This document shows, piece by piece, positions 34,988-44,445 of a DNA stretch of 64,000 bases (the first letter of the stretch is position 1; each line of letters opens with the position of its first letter). The position numbers and the translations under genes were made by a program. The notes beneath the pieces are model-generated. The model saw only the letters and a list, made by a program, of their open reading frames with translations. It did not search any database and had not been told where the DNA came from. The DNA comes from Oncomelania hupensis (Eukaryota; Mollusca; Gastropoda; Littorinimorpha; Pomatiopsidae): contig CM072513.1 of NCBI GenBank assembly GCA_036898135.1, positions 81,437,820-81,501,819 of the forward strand, read 5' to 3'.

Positions 34988-35065
34988 CATGGTAGCGGAG
35001 GCCAGCATCTGTTTGAGTCGGTCAATTTCCTGACGTAGTTGTCGTATTAGAGCTACGTTGGCGTC
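34988..35065 (-). CDS. Kinesin-3 (KIF16B/STARD9 clade), neck/coiled-coil exon
   Basis: The acceptor TTGCAG ends at 35066. The exon reads DANVALIRQLRQEIDRLKQM and six more codons, in frame with the preceding exon that ends ...NKPRVNE. A GTAACC donor at 34987 is plausible; otherwise the frame would meet a stop within about ten codons. The segment begins the neck coiled coil that follows the motor core in kinesin-3 proteins. Length 78 bases, phase 0 at both ends. Later exons, which would carry FHA and tail domains, are not recognisable at lower coordinates and may lie beyond the window or in the gap. Confidence 0.85.
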
Positions 35066-35211
35066 CTGCAATAAATAGTCACACAAATATTTGATTTAAT
35101 TATGATAACAGCAGCAACATAGGCTCTACATGTTAAAGAATGGAGTCGTGGTGTTGGGTGGTTTTGTGTGGTGTGGCGTGGTGCGATGTGGCGTGGTGTG
35201 GTGTGACATAC

Positions 35212-35309
35212 CTCATTCACACGCGGTTTGTTAATGATGCTCTTGGCTCGCTGTGCATAACGCAGTGTGCTGATTGTCTCGTTGTAGTACTGACTGGCAG
35301 GCGTCACCG
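35212..35309 (-). CDS. Kinesin-3 motor domain exon, C-terminal core
   Basis: The acceptor TTTAG ends at 35310 and a GTATGT donor begins at 35211. The exon completes a split Thr codon and reads VTPASQYYNETISTLRYAQR then AKSIINKPRVNE. ETxSTLRYAxRAKxIxNKP is the conserved end of the kinesin motor (helix alpha-6 region and the start of the neck). NKPRVNED-type sequence is typical of the KIF16B/STARD9 group. 98 bases. The introns on either side are short (146 and 394 bp). Confidence 0.95.
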
Positions 35310-35703
35310 CTAAATTAAAAAAAGTGCAACATACAGATATGAGGTTTTCATAACAACTGCAAGCTTTGTTGGAGTGACTTTATAATTTGGTCAGCAACAC
35401 ACAATTTCTTGTTTTTAAATATAAATTTTTAATGTTATTGTCACTGCATACAACTCGCCTTGTGCCATGAATACAATAAACTTCTCCATTCTCATTCCCA
35501 ATAAATATAAACAAGAGCATGACACTGCGCTGCAGTCAACCTCAAGGGAAGTAAACCCTTTCAGGCTAGCTGTCTAAACAAAACGTTATAGTACAGAAAC
35601 AATTATGTCCATTCGTATCGGTCTACTTTTTAACACGTTATACACTGGTAATTAATTAACGAAAGAAATGAAGGAATTACGAAATTAAGAAAGCGTCACC
35701 TAC

Positions 35704-35916
35704 TTGCGATCATTAGTGTCTTAGAGTTGCCTCCCAGAGAGTCTTTCAGCAACCACGTCAGCACCGAGTCCCGATACGGGACGTACAACGGCCGTGACCT
35801 TCGTGACCACTGCTGACCTTGACTTTGGGGTGACCCCGGTTTGAGGTCCCCGACACTGGCGAAACTCTGGTTAGACCCCATTGTCTCCGTGCTCCACGTC
35901 AGCAGCGACTTCTCCG
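35704..35916 (-). CDS. Kinesin-3 motor domain exon with YRDSxLTxLLxDSLGGN motif
   Basis: Acceptor TATGTAG ends at 35917; donor GTAGGT begins at 35703. The exon completes a split Ala codon, then has about 44 residues rich in Ser, Gly, Gln and Arg, then [20 protein letters not shown] and KTLMIA. YRDSxLTxLLxDSLGGN is a signature of kinesin motors, and the Trp after the Thr is typical of this kinesin-3 subgroup. The hydrophilic insert before YRDS resembles the variable loop enlarged in STARD9-type motors. 213 bases. Confidence 0.95.
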
Positions 35917-36029
35917 CTACATAACACACAAAATGACGTCAAATTCTAAGATGATGCCGACAACAACGAGGTAGTTCCTTCAAGCGGAAGATTTGAGATA
36001 ATATAAATAAATAACCTAACTGCTAAACG

Positions 36030-36205
36030 ATTTGTCGGATAGCGTTGTTGGCGATGTGCTGGTTATAGGAAATGCTCAGAAGTCTTCTACAGCACCTCAT
36101 CTCCATGCTTTGTATTCTTCGTTGTAGGACTGTTGTGAGAATCCATGTTTTGCAAGTTCATAGGAAGATGGAGAGGACAAGGTTGCGCAGCAGCCTTACC
36201 TTGTA
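36030..36205 (-). mobile_element. RTE coding fragment in a kinesin intron
   Basis: The reverse complement matches ~7095-7265 of the RTE (CRRLL...FYIQHI-type block). It lies in the 3.5-kb intron between the exons at 35916 and 39443. Confidence 0.8.
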
Positions 36206-36640
36206 TGTTATGTTATGTTATATCAGTTTATAGTCCCCTCCCTTCCCGATAAGGATTTTCAGAGAGGAGACTATTTGACGGGGCGCCATGTGTCCATTTA
36301 TTCTATGTGACCATTCTATACATAGAATAAATTCTATGCACATAGAAAGCATTCTATGCACACAAAAAGCATTCATTAGTTGAAACTCCATTTATAAAAA
36401 AAGAAACCAATATTGTAAGTCATAGAATAAAATTCTTTGCATAGAATAACATTATATAATATAGTGTAAAATTCTATGTCCATAATAAAATTCTATTTAT
36501 AGAATAACATTTTATAATAGAGAATAAGATTCTATGTATGTAATACAATTCTATATTATAGAATGCACTTGTATGCTGCATGCATAGAATTATATTCTAT
36601 AACATAGAATGAATTCTATTACAAAGCATGAATTCTATAA
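36206..36640. repeat. ATTCTAT/ATAGAAT palindromic AT-rich region
   Basis: From about 36290 the heptamer ATTCTAT and its complement ATAGAAT occur more than twenty times at irregular spacing, many as head-to-head palindromes. No coding potential. Confidence 0.75.
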
Positions 36641-36644
36641 GTAT

Positions 36645-36730
36645 AACATGTGTGTGTATGTGTGTGTGTCTGTGTGTGTGTGTGTGTGAATGTGTGTGTG
36701 TGAATGCGTGAGTGAATGCGTGTGTAGGCC
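36645..36730. repeat. TG-rich microsatellite
   Basis: Interrupted GTGTGT run with GAATG interruptions. Confidence 0.85.
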
Positions 36731-36834
36731 TATGTGGATGCATGTGCGTAGGCGTGTACTTGTCTTAAAATTGTTTTGCTTTTTAAATGAAATTTGATCC
36801 CTCTTAACTTGTTTTCACTGTGAATGAAATTAGA

Positions 36835-36874
36835 ACTGCTATTATTATCATTATTATCATTATTGTTGTTATTA

Positions 36875-36957
<83 letters not shown>

Positions 36958-36985
36958 GTTATTGGTGTTGTTATTATTATTATGT
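36835..36985. repeat. ATT trinucleotide microsatellite
   Basis: About 150 bases of ATT with GTT and ATC variants at the edges. Confidence 0.95.
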
Positions 36986-37390
36986 GAATCACAAATATGT
37001 TTTCTTTTTAAACCAGAGTAATGCCATGACACGAGCTTTTATTCTCTTCATCTGGCCTGTCATATGTTGTAACGATGTTTAGTTATTCAACGATTATTCT
37101 ATTTTTAAAGCTGCTGTATTTCACCACCATTTACACTTTACATCTTAGATGAGGCATTGTTGATCTGCCTCTTTTGGTATTAACGTCCCTCTTTAAAAAA
37201 AAAATTCTTTGAAATTATTCATTTATTTTATAAGTTGATTGATTGATTGACCGATTTTATTTTTTTATTTGTTGGTTTGTTACCTTCACTAGGTTTACAT
37301 GTTGTCTTGTTTTTAAATGCAGAATAGATTTATTATGCGTGTATATCTGTGTGTGGCTGCGTGTGATCAAGCGCTTTGTGAAGCATTTTA
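36986..37390. other. Intron sequence, nothing recognisable
   Basis: AT-rich kinesin intron sequence without motifs I can name. Confidence 0.45.
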
Positions 37391-37416
37391 TGTTTGAATT
37401 GCGCTATACAAAATAA

Positions 37417-37479
<63 letters not shown>

Positions 37480-37480
37480 A
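37391..37480. repeat. Retroposon-like tail plus ATT microsatellite
   Basis: GAATTGCGCTATACAAAATAAATT followed by ATT repeats (37421-37478). GCGCTATAcAAA just before a trinucleotide tail is the usual 3' end of SINE-like elements and resembles those at 29215 and 53385. Confidence 0.7.
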
Positions 37481-38439
37481 CCGGGTGTTTGGGCTGTGAG
37501 TAAGGAGATGTTCTGAAGCAAGAGAAACTAACATTCTAAGTTTTCTTGAATTATTGAAACAGAGCTAGTGTATGGGCTTTTTTACCAGTCAGTGTGTGTT
37601 CAACTAGTCGACGCGTCTATGGTAGCGGCCGGTTTAGGCCTAGCAGAGTGGTAGACAGTTGGGTATGACGGTGACCTAGGAGAATAGCTTTAACGTTAGA
37701 TGGTGGAAGTGACCTTTCTGGACTATCGGCACATGTTAGTTGAATTCTCTAGCTACTGTGGTGACTGTGGTAATATTGGTGGGAACCCTTCGATGGTGCA
37801 CTCAAGGGTTGGCTGTTTCGCAACGTCAAGGTGGAGTGGCGCAGTTGATCGACTCCATTCATAAGCCGGATGGGCTTATTCTTTTTCTTCGACGTATTCA
37901 CTGGAGTGGTTTCCTTTTCTGTCGTCGAGATCGTCATCCTTTGACGACACCATCATCATCATCATCACTGGACTGAGCCTGTGAGAGCGTCTGTCTTTAA
38001 CTCGACCTACCTGGACTCTAGCAACGGGACCGCGTCACTGCCTGCCTGCAGGAACGACCCTTGTACCTGCATGAACGTTCTTCTCTCTGCGCGTGGGACT
38101 ACGTTGCGTAGAATTGTCGTCTGCGAGACTTTCAGGCCAGTCATTCCCCATCTACCTACTTTCCCCCTTTATGATTCATCCTCCTTCTCTCTATAATAGT
38201 ATTTTTAAAATGTTAATTTAAAGATATCATTGTTTACCACCGTTGGGTGTGTAGGTGTGAGAGCATTAAAATGTGATTGAATGTAACATCATCTTTGCGT
38301 GTTTCCTTGTTTGTCACTGTCAATTTCCGTGCCCGTCTCAGCAACTGTGGGTAGTCCTACGCCAGGCATTTGATTGTGTGAACGAGTGTTTATATTTGGA
38401 AGACTGTGCGAGTGTTTGTGGCCAGGCGTACCGCAACAC
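37481..38439. other. Intron sequence, no recognisable gene
   Basis: No repeat family that I recognise, and no splice-flanked motif. Small ORFs of 60-80 codons are unremarkable. Confidence 0.4.
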
Positions 38440-38800
38440 CCTGGGAAGGTTGAATCCCATTTGGAAAGACAGGTTCATCAGTCTACATTCCAAGGTAAGG
38501 CTTCTGCGCTCCATTGTCATCGCCATCTTCCTATACGCTTGCGAAACCTGGACTCTCACAGCAGATCTACAACGAAGAATACAAAGCATGGAGATGAGGT
38601 GCTACAGAAGACTTCTGTGCATTTTCTATACCCAGCACATCACTAACGACGAAGTCCGACAGACCATCACACAAGCCATTAGACAACACGATGACCTGCT
38701 CACAGTGGTTAAGAAATGGAAATTCCGATGGTATGGCGACGTCACCAGATCATCAGGCCTTGCAAAGACCATCCTGCAAGGCACAGTGCAAGGATGTAGA
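38440..38800 (+). mobile_element. RTE coding 3' fragment
   Basis: Matches ~7050-7405 of the RTE: PIWKDRF, ACETWTLTADLQRRIQSMEM and CYRRLL blocks, ending at GTGCAAGGATGTAGA. It is less truncated than the other 3' copies. Confidence 0.88.
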
Positions 38801-38902
38801 TCCCAATCCCGTAACTCGGAGGTCGTAGGGGCACCACGGATGATCGTTTAACCAGCGTACTCCATCTTTCCCTGTCCTCAGCAACCCTGATGGTTTCGCT
38901 CA
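38801..38902 (-). mobile_element. Inverted RTE 3'-UTR fragment between two plus-strand pieces
   Basis: The reverse complement of the segment from AGCGAAACCATCAGGGTTGC to the GGATTGGGA side of the RTE 3' end. It sits exactly between two plus-strand RTE pieces, so the same 3' region is present twice in opposite orientation. Confidence 0.85.
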
Positions 38903-39091
38903 ACAAAGAAGAGGGAGACCGAAAAAGAAGTAGGAGGACAACATTCGAAAATGGACTGGTTTGACACTGAGCGAAACCATCAGGGTTGCTGAGGACAGAG
39001 AAAGATGGAGTACACTGGTTAAACGATCATCTGTGGTGTACCTGCGACCTGCGGGTTACGGGATAGGATAGGATAGGATAGGATAGGATAG
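38903..39091 (+). mobile_element. RTE 3'-end fragment with long GGATA tail
   Basis: Resumes at AAGAAGAGGGAGACCGAAA and runs through the 3' UTR to about six GGATA repeats. Confidence 0.88.
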
Positions 39092-39355
39092 GTGTGTCCT
39101 GTGCAAGAAAGATCTGGCGGGACCCAATCCTCTCCAGGCTGGTGGTCACAGCCGAAATCCACGAGTCCAGCGTGGCTCGCCTTGTCCCCGTGCACGTGGT
39201 CGTTAAACCTATAGTAACGTGGGGTTCTTCTGTCCTTGCCGGTGATTTCTGTGTAGAAGACTTTCGCCCAGTGATGCCGTCCTGACATAACCCGTTAGTT
39301 GCCTCTTACGAAATGCCAGGAAACGTTGGGTCTATCCTATTCAGTACCCGAACCC
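39092..39355 (-). mobile_element. RTE 5'-end fragment, inverted
   Basis: Reverse complement of ~4265-4530. The 5' terminus is at 39355 (GGGTTCGGGT on the minus strand). It joins the GGATA tail of the plus-strand copy with no spacer. Confidence 0.88.
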
Positions 39356-39442
39356 ACACGGCGGGTTAAATCACAGTTAGTGTTAATTGGCAGGTAGGGA
39401 AGAACTAAAATGCGGGTTAAGGCAGTTGGTCACATGACTTAC

Positions 39443-39549
39443 CGAGGCTCTTGATAACGTTGCCCAGAGTGTTGAGGGATTTATTGATATTGGCGCCCTC
39501 AGTAATCCGCCCCTTGTAGTCCGCGTGGTACTTTGGGTCCGCCCGCTCA
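39443..39549 (-). CDS. Kinesin-3 motor domain exon, switch II / ITEGANINKSL
   Basis: The acceptor TTGCAG ends at 39550 and the donor GTAAGT begins at 39442. The first base completes the Ser of LAG-S, and the exon continues ERADPKYHADYKGRITEGAN then INKSLNTLGNVIKSL. DLAGSER and NINKSLxxLGxVI are diagnostic of the kinesin motor: switch II and helix alpha-4, which couple ATP state to microtubule binding. GRITEGANINKSL is closer to the STARD9 form than to KIF16B as I recall them. 107 bases. Upstream lies a 20.9-kb intron. Confidence 0.95.
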
Positions 39550-39599
39550 CTGCAACATCATCCTCATGCTCATGATCATCAAAACATCCAGGCCAACAG

Positions 39600-40660
39600 G
39601 ACGACTAGTAATAAGGATACTCTGCTATGGACATTATCTGCAGTAGACTACATCATTCTAGACAATAGCGACCTGGTATTAGCTGCAGTAGACTACAGCA
39701 TTATGGACAGTAGCGACATGGTATTAGCTGCAGTAGACTATAGCAGTATGGACAGTAGCGACATGGTATTAGCTGCAGTAGACTATAGCAGTATGGACAA
39801 TAGCGACACTGTATTAGCTGCAGTAGGCTATAACAGTATGGACAATAGCGACCTGGTATTAGCTGCAGTAGACTACAGCATTATGGACAGTAGCGACCTG
39901 ATATTAGCTGCCGTAGACTATAGCAGTATGGACAGTAGCGACAAGGTATTAGCAGCAGTAGACTACAGCAGTATGGACAGTAGCGACAGGGTATTAGCTT
40001 CAGTAGACTACAGCAATATGAACAGTAGCGACATGGTATTAGCTGCAGTAGACTATAGCAGTATGGACAATAGCGACACTGTATTAGCTGCAGTAGGCTA
40101 TAACAGTATGGACAATAGCGACCTGGTATTAGCTGCAGTAGACTACAGCATTATGGACAGTAGCGACCTGATATTAGCTGCCGTAGACTATAGCAGTATG
40201 GACAGTAGCGACAAGGTATTAGCAGCAGTAGACTACAGCAGTATGGACAGTAGCGACAGGGTATTAGCTTCAGTAGACTACAGCAATATGAACAGTAGCG
40301 ATATGGTATTAGCTGTAGTAGACTATAGCAGTATGGACAATAGCGACATGGTATTAGCTGCAGTAGACTATAGCAGTATGGACAGTAGCGACATAGTATT
40401 AGCTTCAGTAGGCTAGCTACAGCAGTATGGACAGTAGCGACATGGTATTAGCTGCAGTAGACTCCAGCAGTATGGACAGTAGCGACATGGTATTAGCTGC
40501 AGTAGGCTATAGCAGCATGGACAGTAGCGGCATGGTATTAGCTGCAGTAGACTCCAGCAGTATGGACCATAGCGACATGGTATTAGCTGCAGTAGATTAG
40601 ACTAGAGCATCATGGACAATAGCGACATGGTATTAGCTGCAGTAGACTATAGGAGTATTT
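39600..40660. repeat. 45-bp satellite with open reading frame
   Basis: About 23 copies of a unit like ATGGACAGTAGCGACATGGT followed by ATTAGCTGCAGTAGACTATAGCAGT. 45 is a multiple of three, so the plus strand is open for 237 codons (39703-40416) as repeats of MDSSDMVLAAVDYSS. A six-unit block of 270 bp is itself repeated (39796 and 40066 start the same variant series). It begins 50 bp from a kinesin acceptor, on the opposite strand. I treat it as satellite and not as a gene. Confidence 0.9.
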
Positions 40661-42157
40661 GTTACAATGTTGGAATGGTAACTCAATTAGTTGTCACAAT
40701 ATTGGAATGGTAACTCAAATAGTTGTTACAATGTTGGAATGGTAACTCAAATAGTTGTCATAATGTTGGAATGATAACTCAAATAGTTGTCACAATGTTA
40801 AAATGGTAATTCGAACAGTTGTTACAATGTTGGAATGGTAACCCAAATAGTTGTTACAATGTTGGAATGGAAACTCAAATGGTTGTTACAATGTTGTAAT
40901 GGTAACTCGAACAGCTGTTACAATGTTGGAATGGTAACCCAAATAGTTGTTACAATGTTGGGATAGTAACTCAAATGGTTGTTACAATGTTGGAATGGTA
41001 ACTCAAATGATTGGTAAAATGTTGGAATGGTAAATCAAATGGTTGTTACAATGTTGGAATTATTAGTCATTGTTTATAGGATCCAGCGGACTGGAAAGAG
41101 CTATATCAGGACCACAACTCAAATAAATGTTACAATGTTGGAATGGTAACTCAAATGGTTGTTACAATTTTGGAATAGTCAATCAAATAGTTGTTACAAT
41201 GTTGGAATGGTAACTAAAATAATTGTTACAATGTTGGAATTGTAACTCAAATGGTTGTTATAATGATGCAATTGTAACTCAAATAGTTGTTACAATCTTG
41301 GAATGGTTACTCAAATAGTTGTTACAATGTTGGAGTGGTAGCTCAAATAGTTGTTACAATCTTGGAATGGTTACTCAAATAGTTGTTACAATGTTGCAAT
41401 TGTAATCAAATAGTTGTTACAAGGTTACTCAAATGATTGTTACAATCTTGGAATGGTTACTCAAATAGTTGCTACAATGTTGCAATTGTAACTCAAATAG
41501 TTGTTAGAATGTTGGAATGGTAACTCAAATAGTTGTTATAATATTGGAATGGTAACTCAAATAGTTGTTACAATGTTGGAATTGTAACTCAAATAGTTGT
41601 TACAATGTTGGAATTGTAACTCAAATAGTTGTTACAATGTTAGAATGGTAACTCAAATAGTTGTTACAATGTTGGAATGGTAACTCAAATGGTTGTTACA
41701 ATGTTGGAATGGTAACTCAAATGATTGTTACAATGTTGGAATTGTTACTCAAATAGTTGTTACAATCTTGGAAGGGTAACTCAAATGATTGTTACAATGT
41801 TGGAATGGTAACTCAAATGGTTGTTACAATGTTGGAATTGTTAGTTAGTTAGTCATTGTTTATAGGATCCAGCGGACTGCAAAGAGCTATATTAGGACCA
41901 CAACTCTAATAAGTGTTACAATGTTAGAATGGTAACTCAAATGGTTGTTACAATGTTGGAATGGTAACTCAAATGGTTGTTACAATGTTGCAATTGTAAC
42001 TCAAATAGTTATTACAAAGTAACTAAATGGTTGTTAAAATGTTGTAATTGTAACTAAAATAATTGTTACAATGTTGCAATTGTAACTCAAATAGTTGTTA
42101 CAAGGTTACTCAAATGGTTGTTACACTGTTGGAATTCTAAATCAAATCTATTGTTAC
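40661..42157. repeat. 32-bp minisatellite (left part)
   Basis: Degenerate copies of TTGTTACAATGTTGGAATGG followed by TAACTCAAATAG, about 45 copies. A non-repeat segment (GTCATTGTTTATAGGATCCA...) occurs twice (~41066 and ~41850), which indicates a larger duplicated block. The array continues after the inserted retrotransposon at 50535-50660. Confidence 0.9.
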
Positions 42158-43678
42158 TGTCGCGATACAAGCTCCATTGAGATACGTTGATAAGCTGTAT
42201 ATTATAACGCTGTTTAAAAATGATATTGTTGAAGGTAAAAGTTTTCAATAATTATTCTGTTCCGTAAAGTACCGAGACGAACACCAAAATATTGAATGAC
42301 GTAGCAGATGCGTCATTTTGGAGCTTTCGTCATTTGTTTTTATTTTTGTATTGTGTCAATTCGAGGACCAATGATTTGCAGAGAAAAGCCTTGTCGCGTA
42401 GGAACGCAAATTTTTCACGGTTGAAAATCAGTCTGCAGGAAACTCTGGAAGAGGGAGACTCACGTGCAATAGGCGCTGGCCTAACAAACGGTTTTTCGAC
42501 TTTTTTACCACTAAAAAAGCGTTGTGTTGTAAATGGATCACAGCCTATGTTGATGTGGAAACATGTTGGTTTCAAATAGGACAACTGTGAAGAGCATTTA
42601 GGCACGAACATTGGAAGATTTGGTATGCTGAGGTAGCTACACTTCCATCTTGGCAAATTCTGTCAGCAGCGATAAGATGGTTGGCGTTGTAAGCAACGAT
42701 TCAATGCTACAGATTATTTGTGTGAAAGGCGTACTGCAGCCGTAATAGCAGGAGAGTCATAGCCAGTTTATTCAGACACCGTTTGGGTGTTTTGACTACT
42801 TTCCAAGTATTTTTGGTTTTTACTACTTTTTACTACTTTTCAAGTGTTTTTATAAGGGTTCGAGTTTTAGTTTAAGATTTAGTTCTATTTATCGAGGACG
42901 ATATGGACATTTGCAATTTTATGAATTCTACGATCCTCGATCATTTGAAATGAACATCATTCAAAGACATCATTCCAAATGCTGAACTTTGTGAATCTAC
43001 ATGTGTGATTACAGTGACATGACTATTCGTATGAAGATTCTGTAACGACAAAATGATATCATCGGTGTTATCTAAAGACTATCTATTACTACTGATATCA
43101 ACAAATAACCTGTCGTGTGAATAACATTGAACTATAAAGATCTACGACTTTGAGGTTCAACATATAATAACTTTTATAAACGAGCGGAAGCTGGGCTCTA
43201 AAAGGAGTTTGCATATTGACATTACGGAGAAGTCCTATCCACGGAAGATCTACGACAAGGAGCTATTCTACGTGGGAAAGAAAATGCAAAGACCTGACTG
43301 TCTGACTGAAAACACTCATTCTTTGATTATTACGTGTTGAAGCTGGAGCTGACAAACTGTGAGTAGATTCATAATGCTAATTATGTCTTGAATGGATCGT
43401 CGAGGAAAATGATCAAGTATTAGTTCATATTAAGATAAATAAGTAATAAGTAATACATTGTAGCATCAATATATATATGTGCATGCATTATACCATTTGA
43501 CATCATTCACTCCACCTCATTGATGTGCATGTTGTATATATGTGTATGAAAGAACAGAAATAGTGAAACATCAACAAAAAACTCAGCAAAACGGTGTGGT
43601 CTTGTAAAATTTATGAGTAGTTGTACTTGAGGTCTGTGTGTTTATGTTTTCCACGTAAATCGCACGGGTCACGTGACA
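42158..43678 (+). repeat. Family B 5' LTR
   Basis: 1521 bp. Differs from the 3' LTR at CCTAACAAAC (42480s; CCAAACAAAC in the other) and ATGATATC (43050s; ATGGTATC in the other). Confidence 0.97.
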
Positions 43679-43683
43679 TAATT

Positions 43684-43701
43684 TGGGGGCCAAGCCGGGA
43701 T
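43684..43701 (+). promoter_or_regulatory. Primer-binding site (family B)
   Basis: TGGGGGCCAAGCCGGGAT begins 5 bases after the LTR and starts with the TGG that pairs with CCA. The cognate tRNA is not assigned. The sequence differs from the tRNA-Trp type used by family A. Confidence 0.7.
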
Positions 43702-44445
43702 AAGAACACGTAAAAATTTACGTAATCCTAAGTTAAGTAGCAGTACTTACCTTACACATAAACTAGTCCAAAGACAGTGCATGAGTCACGTCTAGGGATT
43801 CGAACTTGGAGTAGTCCAATTCTTTCCAACTAGTTGTGTAACATCAAGGTCACGTAATTCTACTTGACCAACGTTTTGCTGATATTGTGGGCGGTTGGCG
43901 GGCGCTTATACGATCTGGGCGGAATAATAACCTCGCTGCGCTTTGTGCGAACATTAGCCGACCACAGTCATCTAACCCATTGTCGTTTTCGGGTCGACAC
44001 CGTCGTCCGTAATTCTTTTGAATTCCGGAATGTTTCCAGCTATAGTTGTATAGCAAAACGCGATTATTAGTATTCGCGTATCATATTGATGTTGATCAAT
44101 AAAATCGGTTATTAACGCCGATTTGCGAACACTAGCGTGTACATGTGAAGTGACGACACGTAGTAAGTGATTCGCAATATTAACTTCATAATGATGAATT
44201 GACTGAAAGTTTATAAGACAACTCCGATTTCTGTAGAGGCAGAAAGTATCACAAGAGGGAATCGTGATAAGAAGGATCGGTTGGTTTATAATCTGTAAGG
44301 TTTTCAGTGAAGTTAGTGTTTTTGAGAGCGGCATAAAGACACGTGTCGGTGTTTACAGAACGTATGACGTCAGCTAGGAGTGACGTCGATTTTTTCTTTA
44401 CGTAAATAATTTACAGCGTGACGTATAGTTCGTTTCCAAATTAAG
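43702..44445 (+). other. Family B 5' leader
   Basis: About 745 bases between primer-binding site and gag. No long sense ORF. It probably includes packaging signals and leader RNA, which is inference from position only. Confidence 0.6.
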
